From Bacteroidota bacterium (GTDB lineage Bacteria > Bacteroidota > Bacteroidia > Bacteroidales > NBLH01): DNA of 61,238 nucleotides. Positions 45,097 through 54,349 of the stretch are shown here, piece by piece. Every line of letters begins with the position of its first letter. Position 1 is the first letter of the stretch. The notes under the pieces are model-generated. The model was not told where the DNA came from and did not search any database. It was given only the letters and a program-made list of their open reading frames with translations. The stretch is from contig JANYKN010000049.1 in assembly GCA_025361565.1 (NCBI GenBank), forward strand, positions 1 through 61,238, read 5' to 3'. The position numbers and the translations under genes were made by a program.

Positions 45097-45177
45097 ATCC
45101 CGAATGCGAAGCATGTCGGGATCTAATAGGGTTATATTCCCCACCACTTGCGGTGTATTATTAAAAATAATATACCG
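45097..45177. repeat. Two adjacent hairpins, probable repeat remnant
   Basis: The first hairpin (45097-45122) pairs ATCCCGAATGC with GCATGTCGGGAT around GAA. The second (45151-45177) pairs CGGTGTATTATT with AATAATATACCG, one mismatch, 3-base loop. The second is flanked by ACCACTTGCGG and, to the right, CCACTTGTGGC. The first is not followed by a T run, so it is not an ordinary terminator. Confidence 0.55.
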
Positions 45178-45432
45178 TAGAGATACACCGTCCACTTGTG
45201 GCAGGGAGGTTCATTTTGAAATTAAATGAAATCTATAATTTGAATAGGTTGTTGGAATAAATAAAACCTTAATCTTTATTTTTCAAAATAATAAATAACT
45301 TTTGGCGATGCCACTAATAATTAAGATTATCAGGATATGTTGTTCTTTTTTATACTTTTATCAAAAATTTGTTGAATTTATAGCCATAAATATGGAATAA
45401 AAATTTACTTGAAACTTGATGATACATAGATA

Positions 45433-46137
45433 ATGAAAGGAAAATTATATTTAATACCTAACACTTTAGGGGACTCGGATCTTAATAATGTTTTGCCACC
45501 ATTTAATATTGAAATTATTAATACTATAAATCATTATATTGTTGAGGATGTGCGCACTGCCCGTAGATTTTTGTCAAAATGCGGGATTAAAACAAAAATT
45601 GATGATTTGCAGTTTTATTTATTAAATAAACACAATCCAAGTGAAGAGATTCATGATTTTTTGGCTCCTATCATGCAAGGAAATGCTGTTGGAATAATTT
45701 CAGAAGCAGGTTGTCCGGCGGTAGCAGATCCAGGGGCTGAAATTGTTAGGCTGGCACATGAGGCTGACATTGAAATAGTTCCATTAGTTGGACCTTCATC
45801 CATTTTACTGGCACTAATGGCATCTGGGTTTAATGGGCAGCGATTTGCTTTTAATGGATATTTGCCGGTTAAAGATCAGGAAAGAACGCCGCAGTTGAAA
45901 AAGGATGAACAACGATCTAGAACTGAGGGTCAAACCCAAATTTATATTGAAACACCATACCGCAATATGCAATTGTTAAAAGCGATGGTAGATTGCTTAA
46001 ACCCGGGAACAATGTTATGTATTGCAACTGATTTAAGCCTTGAAACCGAGCAAATAAAAACAAAAACGATTAAAGATTGGAAAAGCTCGAAAATTGACAT
46101 TAATAAAAGACCAAGTATTTTCCTTTTTATGTCATAA
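45433..46137 (+). CDS. RsmI-like SAM-dependent methyltransferase
   Basis: This 234-residue enzyme is of the tetrapyrrole-methylase fold in the short Bacteroidota RsmI-like form. It has MKGKLYLIPNTLGD at the start, VEDVRTARRFL (about 37-47), GIISEAGCPAVADPGAEIV (about 78-96) with the SAM-binding loop, and VPLVGPSSILLALMASG (about 106-122). RsmI methylates the ribose of C1402 in 16S rRNA. It is shorter than E. coli RsmI, lacking the C-terminal extension, so the exact target is less sure. It is a single gene. Confidence 0.87.
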   Translation: MKGKLYLIPNTLGDSDLNNVLPPFNIEIINTINHYIVEDVRTARRFLSKCGIKTKIDDLQFYLLNKHNPSEEIHDFLAPIMQGNAVGIISEAGCPAVADPGAEIVRLAHEADIEIVPLVGPSSILLALMASGFNGQRFAFNGYLPVKDQERTPQLKKDEQRSRTEGQTQIYIETPYRNMQLLKAMVDCLNPGTMLCIATDLSLETEQIKTKTIKDWKSSKIDINKRPSIFLFMS

Positions 46138-46385
46138 AACATTCAGAAAAGTAATTGTTACTTGTCAACACATAATCAATTAAAACCTTTTTTAGTTTTC
46201 AGGCAATAAAATTAATTTTATTTTAAATTGATAACTCAGAAACAGTCTTAAAAGCAACTTTCATTTGTTTTTTGTTGTCTTATCAAAAAATGAGGTCACT
46301 CATTAAATTTTTTATTGATCATTGAAATAAAATCATTAAATTTATTGCTGTCGTTAATAATGAACGACTGATAATTGTGTAATTT

Positions 46386-48032
46386 ATGTCGATAGTGGAA
46401 AACAAAATAAATATTGAAACGATAAATTCAGTGAGTTCTGATTTTCAAATGGTATTGGAACAGCTTCATGCAATTGTTTATGTTTGCAATCTGGAGAACA
46501 ACCGGATTTTATATATGAATAATTACGCAAAAAATGTTTATGGCGATGCTATTGGAAAAGTTTGCTGGGAATCGTTTCAAAAAGAAGGGAAGGGATTATG
46601 TACATACTGTTCAAATGATTACCTAGGTAAGGATAAAAACAAAGAACATGTTTTGATTCGTGATCATTTTAATGCTTTTGATGAAAAATGGTACGAAGTA
46701 CAGGATAAGGTTATTTTTTGGACCAATGGTGAAAAAGTGAAGTTACAAGTGGCCTATAACATTGATCACCGAAAAGAAGATGAAAAGAAATTAATGATCC
46801 TTTATAGGCAACAAGAACTTTTTTCTAAAATTGCCCTTGCTTTTAACCAGGAAGATGCTTTTGCAAATAAAGTGAATGTGGTAATTGGTTTGGTAGGTAA
46901 TTTTGTGGGTTTAAGCAGGGTGTCTATATTTGAAAACCAATATGAGGAAAACCAGACAAAATTGACCTATGAATGGTGTAATGAGGGAATAACTCCTAAA
47001 ATTAATCGCATGCCTATCATTCGATATTCCTCTGCACACCCATTTTATTCTCAAATCATTTCGGAGAATTTGCTTGATGCCAGTGATTTAGAAGAAGAAA
47101 TTTATCAATCGCCATTTGCTATATTTAGAAAGTTTGATGTTAGGGCGATGTTGCTGATACCTGTTTACCTTCATGGACGGCATACCGGTTTTGTAAATTT
47201 TGAAATGTGCAATCAGATTAGAATTTGGCAAAAAGATGAAATCCAATTATTGAAAACTTTTGGCAATATAGTTTCAACCTCATTTGAACGTAAAAATTTG
47301 GAAGAAAAGCGAATAAGGATTGAACATAATTTGAGAGATGCAAATGCGACAAAAGACAAGTTTTTTTCCATTATTACTAACAATTTACTTACTCCTTTTT
47401 CAGATTTAACAAGCCTTTCATCAATTTTATTAGATAATTACCCAAAATGGGATGATGATAAGCGGATTAAATTTATTAAATCTATCAGGGAATCTTCCAA
47501 GCATGGCTTCAAGTTGCTGGAAAACCTGATGACCTGGTCAAAAATGCAATCCGGGCATGTTGAATTTTATCAGCAGCGAGTCGATATTAAAAGCGTAATT
47601 AACCTTGCACTTGAGCAATTAAATGAGAAAGCCGAAGCTAAGAATATTATCATATCCGGAGCTCCGGAAACTTTCATTTTTGTGTACGCTGATTATTTAA
47701 TGCTGAATACTATTTTTAAAAATTTAATAAATAACGCCATTAAATTTACACCACTAAATGGCCATATTTCGATTGGGTTGCGAGAACTTGATGATTTTAT
47801 AGAAGTAAGTATCTCCGACAACGGAATTGGTATTGAAAAAGCCTATTTAAATAGTTTGTTCAGGATTGATTTGGATAATTCCAGTTTTGGTCCACCCGAA
47901 GAAAAAGGAACCGGACTTGGACTTATTATTTGTCATGAGTTTGTTCAAAAACATGGAGGACAGATTTGGGTCGAGAGTGAAATTGGAGTTGGTACCTGTT
48001 TTAAATTTACGATACCTCGTTTTAAGGAATGA
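46386..48032 (+). CDS. PAS-GAF histidine-kinase-like protein lacking the phospho-acceptor His
   Basis: This 548-residue cytoplasmic protein has a PAS domain (about 17-130) containing a Cys pair in GLCTYCSND, a GAF domain (about 145-300), a HisKA-like helix pair (about 315-385) and a complete HATPase (about 430-545; NNAIKFT, DNGIGI, GTGLGLIIC). The family motif S-I-I-A-H-D-L-R-N-P reads SIITNNLLTP, so the His is Asn332 and the next Asp is Asn333. The related kinase at 50955-54068 has the normal SIIAHDLRNP. It may be a pseudokinase that binds ATP or partners. No regulator is adjacent. Confidence 0.85.
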   Translation: MSIVENKINIETINSVSSDFQMVLEQLHAIVYVCNLENNRILYMNNYAKNVYGDAIGKVCWESFQKEGKGLCTYCSNDYLGKDKNKEHVLIRDHFNAFDEKWYEVQDKVIFWTNGEKVKLQVAYNIDHRKEDEKKLMILYRQQELFSKIALAFNQEDAFANKVNVVIGLVGNFVGLSRVSIFENQYEENQTKLTYEWCNEGITPKINRMPIIRYSSAHPFYSQIISENLLDASDLEEEIYQSPFAIFRKFDVRAMLLIPVYLHGRHTGFVNFEMCNQIRIWQKDEIQLLKTFGNIVSTSFERKNLEEKRIRIEHNLRDANATKDKFFSIITNNLLTPFSDLTSLSSILLDNYPKWDDDKRIKFIKSIRESSKHGFKLLENLMTWSKMQSGHVEFYQQRVDIKSVINLALEQLNEKAEAKNIIISGAPETFIFVYADYLMLNTIFKNLINNAIKFTPLNGHISIGLRELDDFIEVSISDNGIGIEKAYLNSLFRIDLDNSSFGPPEEKGTGLGLIICHEFVQKHGGQIWVESEIGVGTCFKFTIPRFKE

Positions 48033-48036
48033 GTGA

Positions 48037-48147
48037 ATGCGAGAATGAGTGAATACCGAGTGCGAATGAATATTGATTATCGAATATTGATTATTTCCGG
48101 TTATCAATTTTTAATTTCTAATGACTAATTTCTAATTTCAAAAACCT
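48037..48147. repeat. Fuzzy intergenic repeats between convergent genes
   Basis: Units of GAATGAGTGAAT and GAATATTGATTAT type pass into AATTTCTAATGACTAATTTC. They fill the whole gap between the PAS-GAF gene and mutS, with no clear terminator hairpin. Confidence 0.5.
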
Positions 48148-48149
48148 CG

Positions 48150-50768
48150 TCACTTCTTTATCCCAATAATCTTTTGAATATCATTTAATTTGTTCAGTGC
48201 TTCAACAGGGGTAAGGTTTATAATATCCAAATTGGCTATTTCGTCGCGGATTTTCTTCAGTACCGGATCATCAAGCTGGAAAATGCTTAATTGATAACCT
48301 TCGCGCTTTTTGGTAATTGAATCAACCGGTCTTACAGGGGTTTGGGCATCTCTAGATTTTTCAAGCTCTAACAGAATTTGGGCAGATCGATCTACAACAC
48401 TTTTTGGCATGCCTGCCATTTTTGCTACATGGATACCAAAACTGTGTTCACTGCCGCCTTTTACAAGTTTTCGAAGAAATATAACTTTATTGCTCAATTC
48501 TTTGACCGAAACATTGTAATTGCTAATCCTGGGAAAGGATTTTTCCATCTCGTTCAGTTCATGATAATGTGTGGCAAAAAGTGTTTTTGCTTTGGACTCT
48601 GAATGTTCATGGATATATTCCACAATGGCCCAGGCAATCGAAATTCCATCGTAAGTGCTTGTTCCTCGTCCAAGTTCATCAAAAAGTATCAAGCTCCTGT
48701 CCGAAATATTGTTTAGGATACTTGCTGCCTCATTCATTTCTACCATAAATGTAGATTCCCCCAATGAAATATTATCGCTGGCACCCACCCTGGTAAATAT
48801 CTTATCCACAAGGCCAATTTTAGCACCTTTTGCAGGCACATAACTGCCCATTTGGGCAAGCAACACAATTAAAGCGGTTTGTCTTAACAAAGCAGATTTA
48901 CCTGCCATATTGGGGCCTGTAATAATAATGATTTGTTGATCTTTATCGTTTAACAATACATTATTACTAACATAAACTTCCCCTTCGGGCAGTTGATGCT
49001 CAATAACCGGATGTCGTCCTTCCTGGATATCAATTTCTTGGGAATCGTTCAGGCTTGGTTTTGAATAATTATATTCCAAGGCAATTGTTGCAAAAGAAAG
49101 CATGCAATCAATTTGTGCAATTTTTGCGGCATTCAACTGGATGGTCGATATATAATCATTCAAATTGATTATTAGATCATTGTACAATTTAGACTCTATT
49201 TCGCCTATTTTTTCTTCAGCCCCCAGAATTTTTGATTCGTACTCTTTTAATTCCTCATTGATATATCTTTCTGCACTCACCAGTGTTTGGCGTCTTACCC
49301 ACTCTTCCGGAACTTTGTCTTTATAAGTATTCCTAACTTCAAAATAGTAACCAAAAACACTGTTATAGCCTACTTTTAACGAAGCTATCCCTGTTTTTAC
49401 AATTTCTTCTTGTTGTATCTTTAACAGGTAATCTTTTCCTGAATAGGATATTTTTCTGAGATCGTCCAATGTTTCAGAAACACCCTCGCGTACTACATTT
49501 CCTTTTTGAAGTTGCAACGGTGGATCTTCGTTTATTTCTTTTTCAATTTTATCAATGATTGAAAGGCAAGGGTTCAATTGCTCGGCAATTTTTACGAGTC
49601 CCTGGTTTCCTGATTTTAAGCAATGTTCTTTTATTTGGATAATGGCTTTGAGCGAGTTTTTTAATTGAACAACTTCTCTAGGGTTTACACGCAACAAGGC
49701 TACTTTAGAAATGAGCCTTTCCATATCGCCAATTTGCTTTACTCCTTTTTCAATGGTTGATTTTTCTTCGTTTTGAGCCAAAAAATATTCGACAATATCA
49801 AGCCTGTCTTGTATTGGTTTTATGTTTTTAAGCGGCAAAACCAACCATCGTTTCAATAATCTGGCCCCCATCGGCGAATTGGTTTTGTCAATAATATCAA
49901 TCAAGGATCGGCCTCCTTCACTTACCGAAGATAGCAATTCAAGGTTTCGGATGGTGAACTTGTCCATCCACACATGATGTTCCTGTTCAATCCTGTTCAG
50001 TTTTGTAATGTGCAATAATTGATTGTGGTGTGTCAAATCCAGATATTGCAGTATGGCTCCTGCGGCAATATTTCCAAGTATAAGTTTGTCTACGCCAAAT
50101 CCTTTTAATGAATTTGTGTCAAACTGTTTTAAAAGCCTTCCTATGCCTGTATCGTGGGTGAACATCCAATCTTCCAATGGATAATGGTAATAACGGCTGC
50201 TGAACAATTCTTTGTACAATTCCTGTTTGCTGCGTTCCACCAAAACTTCTTTGGGTTTAAAGCCTGCAAGCAGTTTATCTATATAATCAAAACTTCCTTC
50301 GGCGGTAAAAAACTCACCGGTTGAAAGATCCAAAAATGCAATGCCTGCTTCTTTTTTATCGATGTTTACACAAGCCAAATAATTATTTTCTTTGTTTTCG
50401 AGTGAATGGTCATTAATTGATATACCCGGAGTAACCAATTCAGTTACACCTCTTTTTACAATATTTTTGGTGAGTTTTGGATCTTCGAGTTGCTCACAGA
50501 TAGCTATACGTTGGCCTGCCCGAACCAGTTTTGGCAAATAAGTATCGAGTGCATGATAAGGAAATCCTGCCAATTCAACAAAAGAAGCAGCTCCGTTTGC
50601 CCTTCGGGTTAAAGTAATTCCAAGAATTTTGGACGCTTTAATGGCATCTTCCGAAAAAGTTTCGTAAAAATCGCCAACCCTAAATAATAAAATAGCATCC
50701 GGATGTTTAGACTTAATATCCAGATATTGTTTCATCAATGGGGTTTCAACCGGGTTTTGGATTGCCAA
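48150..50768 (-). CDS. mutS: DNA mismatch repair protein MutS
   Basis: This 872-residue MutS1 protein recognises mismatches as a dimer and signals to MutL. The N-terminal domain carries the mismatch-reading Phe and Glu in GDFYETF (about 30-36). Connector, lever and clamp domains follow. The ATPase has Walker [14 protein letters not shown] (about 612-624), the segment [20 protein letters not shown] and Walker [18 protein letters not shown]-terminal helix-turn-helix region ends near residue 800, and a short tail may hold the dimer/MutL element. The length is typical. It is divergent from the propeller kinase gene at 50955. Confidence 0.98.
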   Translation of the reverse strand: MAIQNPVETPLMKQYLDIKSKHPDAILLFRVGDFYETFSEDAIKASKILGITLTRRANGAASFVELAGFPYHALDTYLPKLVRAGQRIAICEQLEDPKLTKNIVKRGVTELVTPGISINDHSLENKENNYLACVNIDKKEAGIAFLDLSTGEFFTAEGSFDYIDKLLAGFKPKEVLVERSKQELYKELFSSRYYHYPLEDWMFTHDTGIGRLLKQFDTNSLKGFGVDKLILGNIAAGAILQYLDLTHHNQLLHITKLNRIEQEHHVWMDKFTIRNLELLSSVSEGGRSLIDIIDKTNSPMGARLLKRWLVLPLKNIKPIQDRLDIVEYFLAQNEEKSTIEKGVKQIGDMERLISKVALLRVNPREVVQLKNSLKAIIQIKEHCLKSGNQGLVKIAEQLNPCLSIIDKIEKEINEDPPLQLQKGNVVREGVSETLDDLRKISYSGKDYLLKIQQEEIVKTGIASLKVGYNSVFGYYFEVRNTYKDKVPEEWVRRQTLVSAERYINEELKEYESKILGAEEKIGEIESKLYNDLIINLNDYISTIQLNAAKIAQIDCMLSFATIALEYNYSKPSLNDSQEIDIQEGRHPVIEHQLPEGEVYVSNNVLLNDKDQQIIIITGPNMAGKSALLRQTALIVLLAQMGSYVPAKGAKIGLVDKIFTRVGASDNISLGESTFMVEMNEAASILNNISDRSLILFDELGRGTSTYDGISIAWAIVEYIHEHSESKAKTLFATHYHELNEMEKSFPRISNYNVSVKELSNKVIFLRKLVKGGSEHSFGIHVAKMAGMPKSVVDRSAQILLELEKSRDAQTPVRPVDSITKKREGYQLSIFQLDDPVLKKIRDEIANLDIINLTPVEALNKLNDIQKIIGIKK

Positions 50769-50791
50769 TTCTTTTAGGTTTTAAGTTTTGC

Positions 50792-50799
50792 CAAAGATA
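50792..50799 (-). promoter_or_regulatory. -7 promoter element of mutS
   Basis: TATCTTTG on the minus strand matches TAnnTTTG, 23 bases before the mutS ATG. No clear -33 TTG lies at the usual distance. Confidence 0.45.
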
Positions 50800-50897
50800 T
50801 GAAATACTCAAAAATATTGCGTGGTTGTTGATAACTTTGGATATTTTTATTGACTAATAAAAAAAGACAAATAAATTACACGATTGGCATTATAAAA

Positions 50898-50930
50898 TTG
50901 ATAAAATGAACAGATTGTTTGATACTTTTG
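50898..50930 (+). promoter_or_regulatory. Promoter of the second propeller kinase gene
   Basis: TTG at 50898-50900, a 22-base spacer and TACTTTTG at 50923-50930 closely match the consensus. A start codon at 50919 would lie inside this promoter, which supports the ATG at 50955. Confidence 0.6.
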
Positions 50931-50954
50931 GAAATATATTATAATGTGCTATTA

Positions 50955-53900
50955 ATGAAAAAAAGTTTTTTACTATTTGGTTTTTTGCTACTATATATAA
51001 CTTTTATTCATTCCCAAGATTATCAAATACTTAATTATGATGATAATAATGGCTTACAAAGTAATTTAACCAAAGCAATTGCTCAGGATTCATTTGGATT
51101 TATTTGGATTGCAACCGACAATGGTCTTGCGCGGTTTGATGGAATCAATTTTAAAGCGTTCCAAAAAGGCCTTCCAAGTAATTATGTAAAAGGATTGACT
51201 GTTTTGAAGAGCAAACAATTGATTGCGTTAACAGATATGGGGGTTGTGGAAATTATAAGTAAAATTGATACTGCTTATTTTGTGCCTTTTATAAGTGGTT
51301 CGGAAAAATCAACAGATTCAACACTAGAATATTATACCCGAAATTTATACGAAGCTTTCGATAGTTCTTTATGGTTTTCGGGGCACGAATCCGTTTATCA
51401 TTATAAAAATAAGAAACTAAAAACCTACGCTTTTGACAAAAAGAACACAACCTCAAGCTATTATCTTGCATTTTCCTTTTTAGAAGATTCATTGGGGAAT
51501 TTGTTTGCATTTTCACAACAAGGATATATTCATCAGTATGATTCAAAATTGGACAAATTCGTTGAAATTAAAAATGTTGAAAAACTGCCTCTGGTTAATG
51601 GTGTTTTTAGTTCAAAGTTTGGCGATATTTTAGTTGCCACAGAAAATGGCATCCGCATGATTCAATATGACAAGTCTTTAAAATTTTCGGTAAAGAATTT
51701 TATGCATGGAATTAATTTTTCATGCATAGGAATGAGTAGAAACCATACTATTTTTGCAGGTAGTCGACTAAATGGATTTTTTAATCTCTATAAACATAAA
51801 GAAAACTATCAATTTGAAAATATACCTAATTTACCTGCCAAAGCAATTAATAGCATTTTTTTCGATAAGGATGATAATGTATGGCTATCAACAGATGCTG
51901 GAATAATTTTTATGTATCCCACTTTTTTCACCTCTAACGTTAAAGGATTAAAACAAATTTACATAAGTGATATAAAAAAGGATTTAGAAAATACAATTTA
52001 TGTTTGTAACGGTATTTCGGCCTACAGCCTTTACAATGAAAATAACAGATTGAAAGCAAAGCTGCTTTTGAATAAAGAAAATGGTGATATTATTCAGTTT
52101 TTACCGGTTGGTAAAAAAATACTATATTCTACATCATTTGGAGAATTAGGGTGGTTAGATAGAGATAAAATAATTAAAAGCCAAATATCAAAAGTTAACA
52201 AAGCGCTTTTTATCATGCAAAAAGACAAGTTTGACAACATTTGGTTATGTACCTCCGAAATAGAAGGAATACAAAAATTATTACCGGATAATAGGTTGAT
52301 TGGCTATAATTCCAAATATGGAAACCTAACAAATAAAATACTTTCGTTGGCACAGGATAGTGAAGGAACCCTATATTGCGGTGCTTCAACTGATACTGCT
52401 TATTTATACAGATACGACAGGAACGCGGATTCATTTAAAAATATAAGCATCCCAATTCAATTTGAACATAGCAAAAACATTATTATCAATGATATTGCCA
52501 TTTCAGGAAAATCTATATATTTAGCTACTTCTGATGGACTTTTAATGCTGGAAAATAATACAATATCACATGTTTCTTTGAAAGAATTTGAAAATCAAAA
52601 TGCACTATCGGTCGAAGTTGATAGAAACAAGAACTTATGGATAGGATTTGATAATGGGGTTATTAAATACAGTAAAAATCATGTTGTTTTATTCAATAAA
52701 GAGGACGGCCTGCCTGCTAATAGCGCAGCATATCGCAATATTTTAGTTGATGATAAAAACAATGTTTTTGTAGGTACCACTTCGGGTTTGGCCTACTCAT
52801 TTAAAAATAACCAAAGTGAAAGTAAGACTCCTAAACCAATCATTAATTCAATTCTGTTTAATGGAATAGAAAGTTCAAAAATAGCTACCATTTTAGAAGG
52901 ATCATATGTCACTTTTCGTTTTCTTTCACTTAGTTATCCTGGTAAAGATGTTCAATACCAAACCTGGATTGTTGGAATAAACAATAATTGGTCCATCGAA
53001 ACTTATAGTAATGAATTATTTATTCCCAAATTGAAGAACGGAAAATATACGTTGTATGTTAGGGCATTAAAACATGGAAATTATTTATGGAGCGAACCTG
53101 CCATTTATAATTTCAACGTAGAATCTAATTGGTATAATAACTGGTGGGCTTATAGTTTTTATTTTATATTAACCGGATTATTAATTTTCGGTATCGTGAA
53201 GTTGAATATAAGACGTTTGGAAAGAGAAAAAGAACATTTGGAAGGTATAGTAATTCAGCGTACTGCCGAAGTAATGCACCAGAATGATGAAATGATCCTA
53301 CATAAAAATGAGATTGAATCTCAAGCAGTTAAACTTCAAATTCAAAATAACAAACTTCAGGAACTCAATGCAACAAAAGATAAGTTATTTTCAATTATTG
53401 CACATGATTTAAGAAATCCTTTTAGTTCTATATTGGGTTTTAGCGAATTATTGGTTAATAATATTGATTCGTATCCAAAAGAAAAAATTCAAAAATTCGC
53501 CCAAACAATTAACGAATCGTCAAATCAAACCTATAAATTGCTTGAAAACCTTTTGGAATGGTCAAAAATACAACGAGGTACATTAGTTCCGGATATACAG
53601 GCCTATCATTTAAAAGAAATTGTTGAAAGTATATTTATGCTTTGCAACGAAATGGCTAAAATCAAAAATATTGCACTCAATAATACCATCAGTAATGAAA
53701 TTTTAATAAATTGTGATATTGAAATGACCAAAACTGTTTTACGAAATCTTATCATCAATGCAATTAAGTTTACCAATTCAGGTGGTATTGTTTCAATATT
53801 ATCAAGAGAAAACAAATTACAAATTGAAATAGAGGTTCGCGACACAGGTGTTGGAATTCCTGCTGAAAAAATTCCAAGATTGTTTAATATTGAAAAAAAT

Positions 53901-54068
53901 ATTTCTACACAAGGCACCGAAAAGGAGATGGGAACTGGTTTAGGTTTGCTACTTTGCAGAGAGTTGGTAGAAAAGCAAAACGGTAAAATTTGGGTGGAAA
54001 GTAAAGAAGGAAAAGGAGCCTCTTTTTATTTTACAATGCCGGTTATATTTGAAAATAAAATAAGGTAA
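50955..54068 (+). CDS. Two-component propeller sensor kinase 2
   Basis: This 1037-residue membrane sensor has a signal peptide (KKSFLLFGFLLLYITFIHSQ). Periplasmic propeller repeats follow (to about 610; SFGFIWIATDNGLARFDG is the clearest), then a Y_Y_Y domain (about 640-715), a transmembrane helix (about 724-744) and a coiled coil. HisKA has His817 (SIIAHDLRNPFSSILGF), and the HATPase has NAIKFT, DTGVGI and GTGLGLLLC. It ends without receiver or DNA-binding domain, so it needs a separate regulator, none of which is adjacent. Its kinase core is of the same group as the His-less protein at 46386-48032. Confidence 0.92.
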   Translation: MKKSFLLFGFLLLYITFIHSQDYQILNYDDNNGLQSNLTKAIAQDSFGFIWIATDNGLARFDGINFKAFQKGLPSNYVKGLTVLKSKQLIALTDMGVVEIISKIDTAYFVPFISGSEKSTDSTLEYYTRNLYEAFDSSLWFSGHESVYHYKNKKLKTYAFDKKNTTSSYYLAFSFLEDSLGNLFAFSQQGYIHQYDSKLDKFVEIKNVEKLPLVNGVFSSKFGDILVATENGIRMIQYDKSLKFSVKNFMHGINFSCIGMSRNHTIFAGSRLNGFFNLYKHKENYQFENIPNLPAKAINSIFFDKDDNVWLSTDAGIIFMYPTFFTSNVKGLKQIYISDIKKDLENTIYVCNGISAYSLYNENNRLKAKLLLNKENGDIIQFLPVGKKILYSTSFGELGWLDRDKIIKSQISKVNKALFIMQKDKFDNIWLCTSEIEGIQKLLPDNRLIGYNSKYGNLTNKILSLAQDSEGTLYCGASTDTAYLYRYDRNADSFKNISIPIQFEHSKNIIINDIAISGKSIYLATSDGLLMLENNTISHVSLKEFENQNALSVEVDRNKNLWIGFDNGVIKYSKNHVVLFNKEDGLPANSAAYRNILVDDKNNVFVGTTSGLAYSFKNNQSESKTPKPIINSILFNGIESSKIATILEGSYVTFRFLSLSYPGKDVQYQTWIVGINNNWSIETYSNELFIPKLKNGKYTLYVRALKHGNYLWSEPAIYNFNVESNWYNNWWAYSFYFILTGLLIFGIVKLNIRRLEREKEHLEGIVIQRTAEVMHQNDEMILHKNEIESQAVKLQIQNNKLQELNATKDKLFSIIAHDLRNPFSSILGFSELLVNNIDSYPKEKIQKFAQTINESSNQTYKLLENLLEWSKIQRGTLVPDIQAYHLKEIVESIFMLCNEMAKIKNIALNNTISNEILINCDIEMTKTVLRNLIINAIKFTNSGGIVSILSRENKLQIEIEVRDTGVGIPAEKIPRLFNIEKNISTQGTEKEMGTGLGLLLCRELVEKQNGKIWVESKEGKGASFYFTMPVIFENKIR

Positions 54069-54168
54069 AATGTTAATTCAGTGCGAATATGATAAAAAGT
54101 GGACGATACATTTTACACCTAAATCCAAGAAATTGAATAATTATTAAAATAGGCCGGAAATTAATTAT

Positions 54169-54349
54169 TAATGCGAATTAATAGTTGAAATTTTTGAGTT
54201 GCCACCTGCTTTAGCGGGTGGATAAAAATTAAAGAATGATATTGGCTTTAGCCAAACAAAAAAGATATATTGGGCTAAAGCCCATAATTTTAGGCATTTA
54301 TCACACCCCCGGCTAAAGCCGAGGGCAATTTAATCCTTAATTCGCATTA
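54169..54349. repeat. Palindromic repeat element, complete copy 2
   Basis: Terminal inverted repeats TAATGCGAATTA at 54169-54180 and TTAATTCGCATTA at 54337-54349 enclose four hairpins in the same order as copy 1: CACCTGCTTTAGCGGGTGG, GGCTTTAGCC, GGGCTAAAGCCC and CCCGGCTAAAGCCGAGGG. The length, 181 bp, is close to the 179 bp of copy 1. Its right end overlaps the last codons and stop of the tamB-like gene. Confidence 0.88.

Larger units (their letters stand above)
44933..45432. other. 500-bp divergent intergenic region with repeat remnants
   Basis: No gene is seen. The left end has the MFS promoter element. At 45085-45215 there is a patch unlike its surroundings in GC content, with two hairpins, that looks like a remnant of an intergenic repeat or mobile element. 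The right part is plain AT-rich sequence before the RsmI-like gene. Confidence 0.5.

Noticed and set aside
50919-50954. Upstream start at 50919 for the second propeller kinase
   Set aside because: It lies inside the predicted promoter and adds residues before a perfect signal peptide that begins at 50955.
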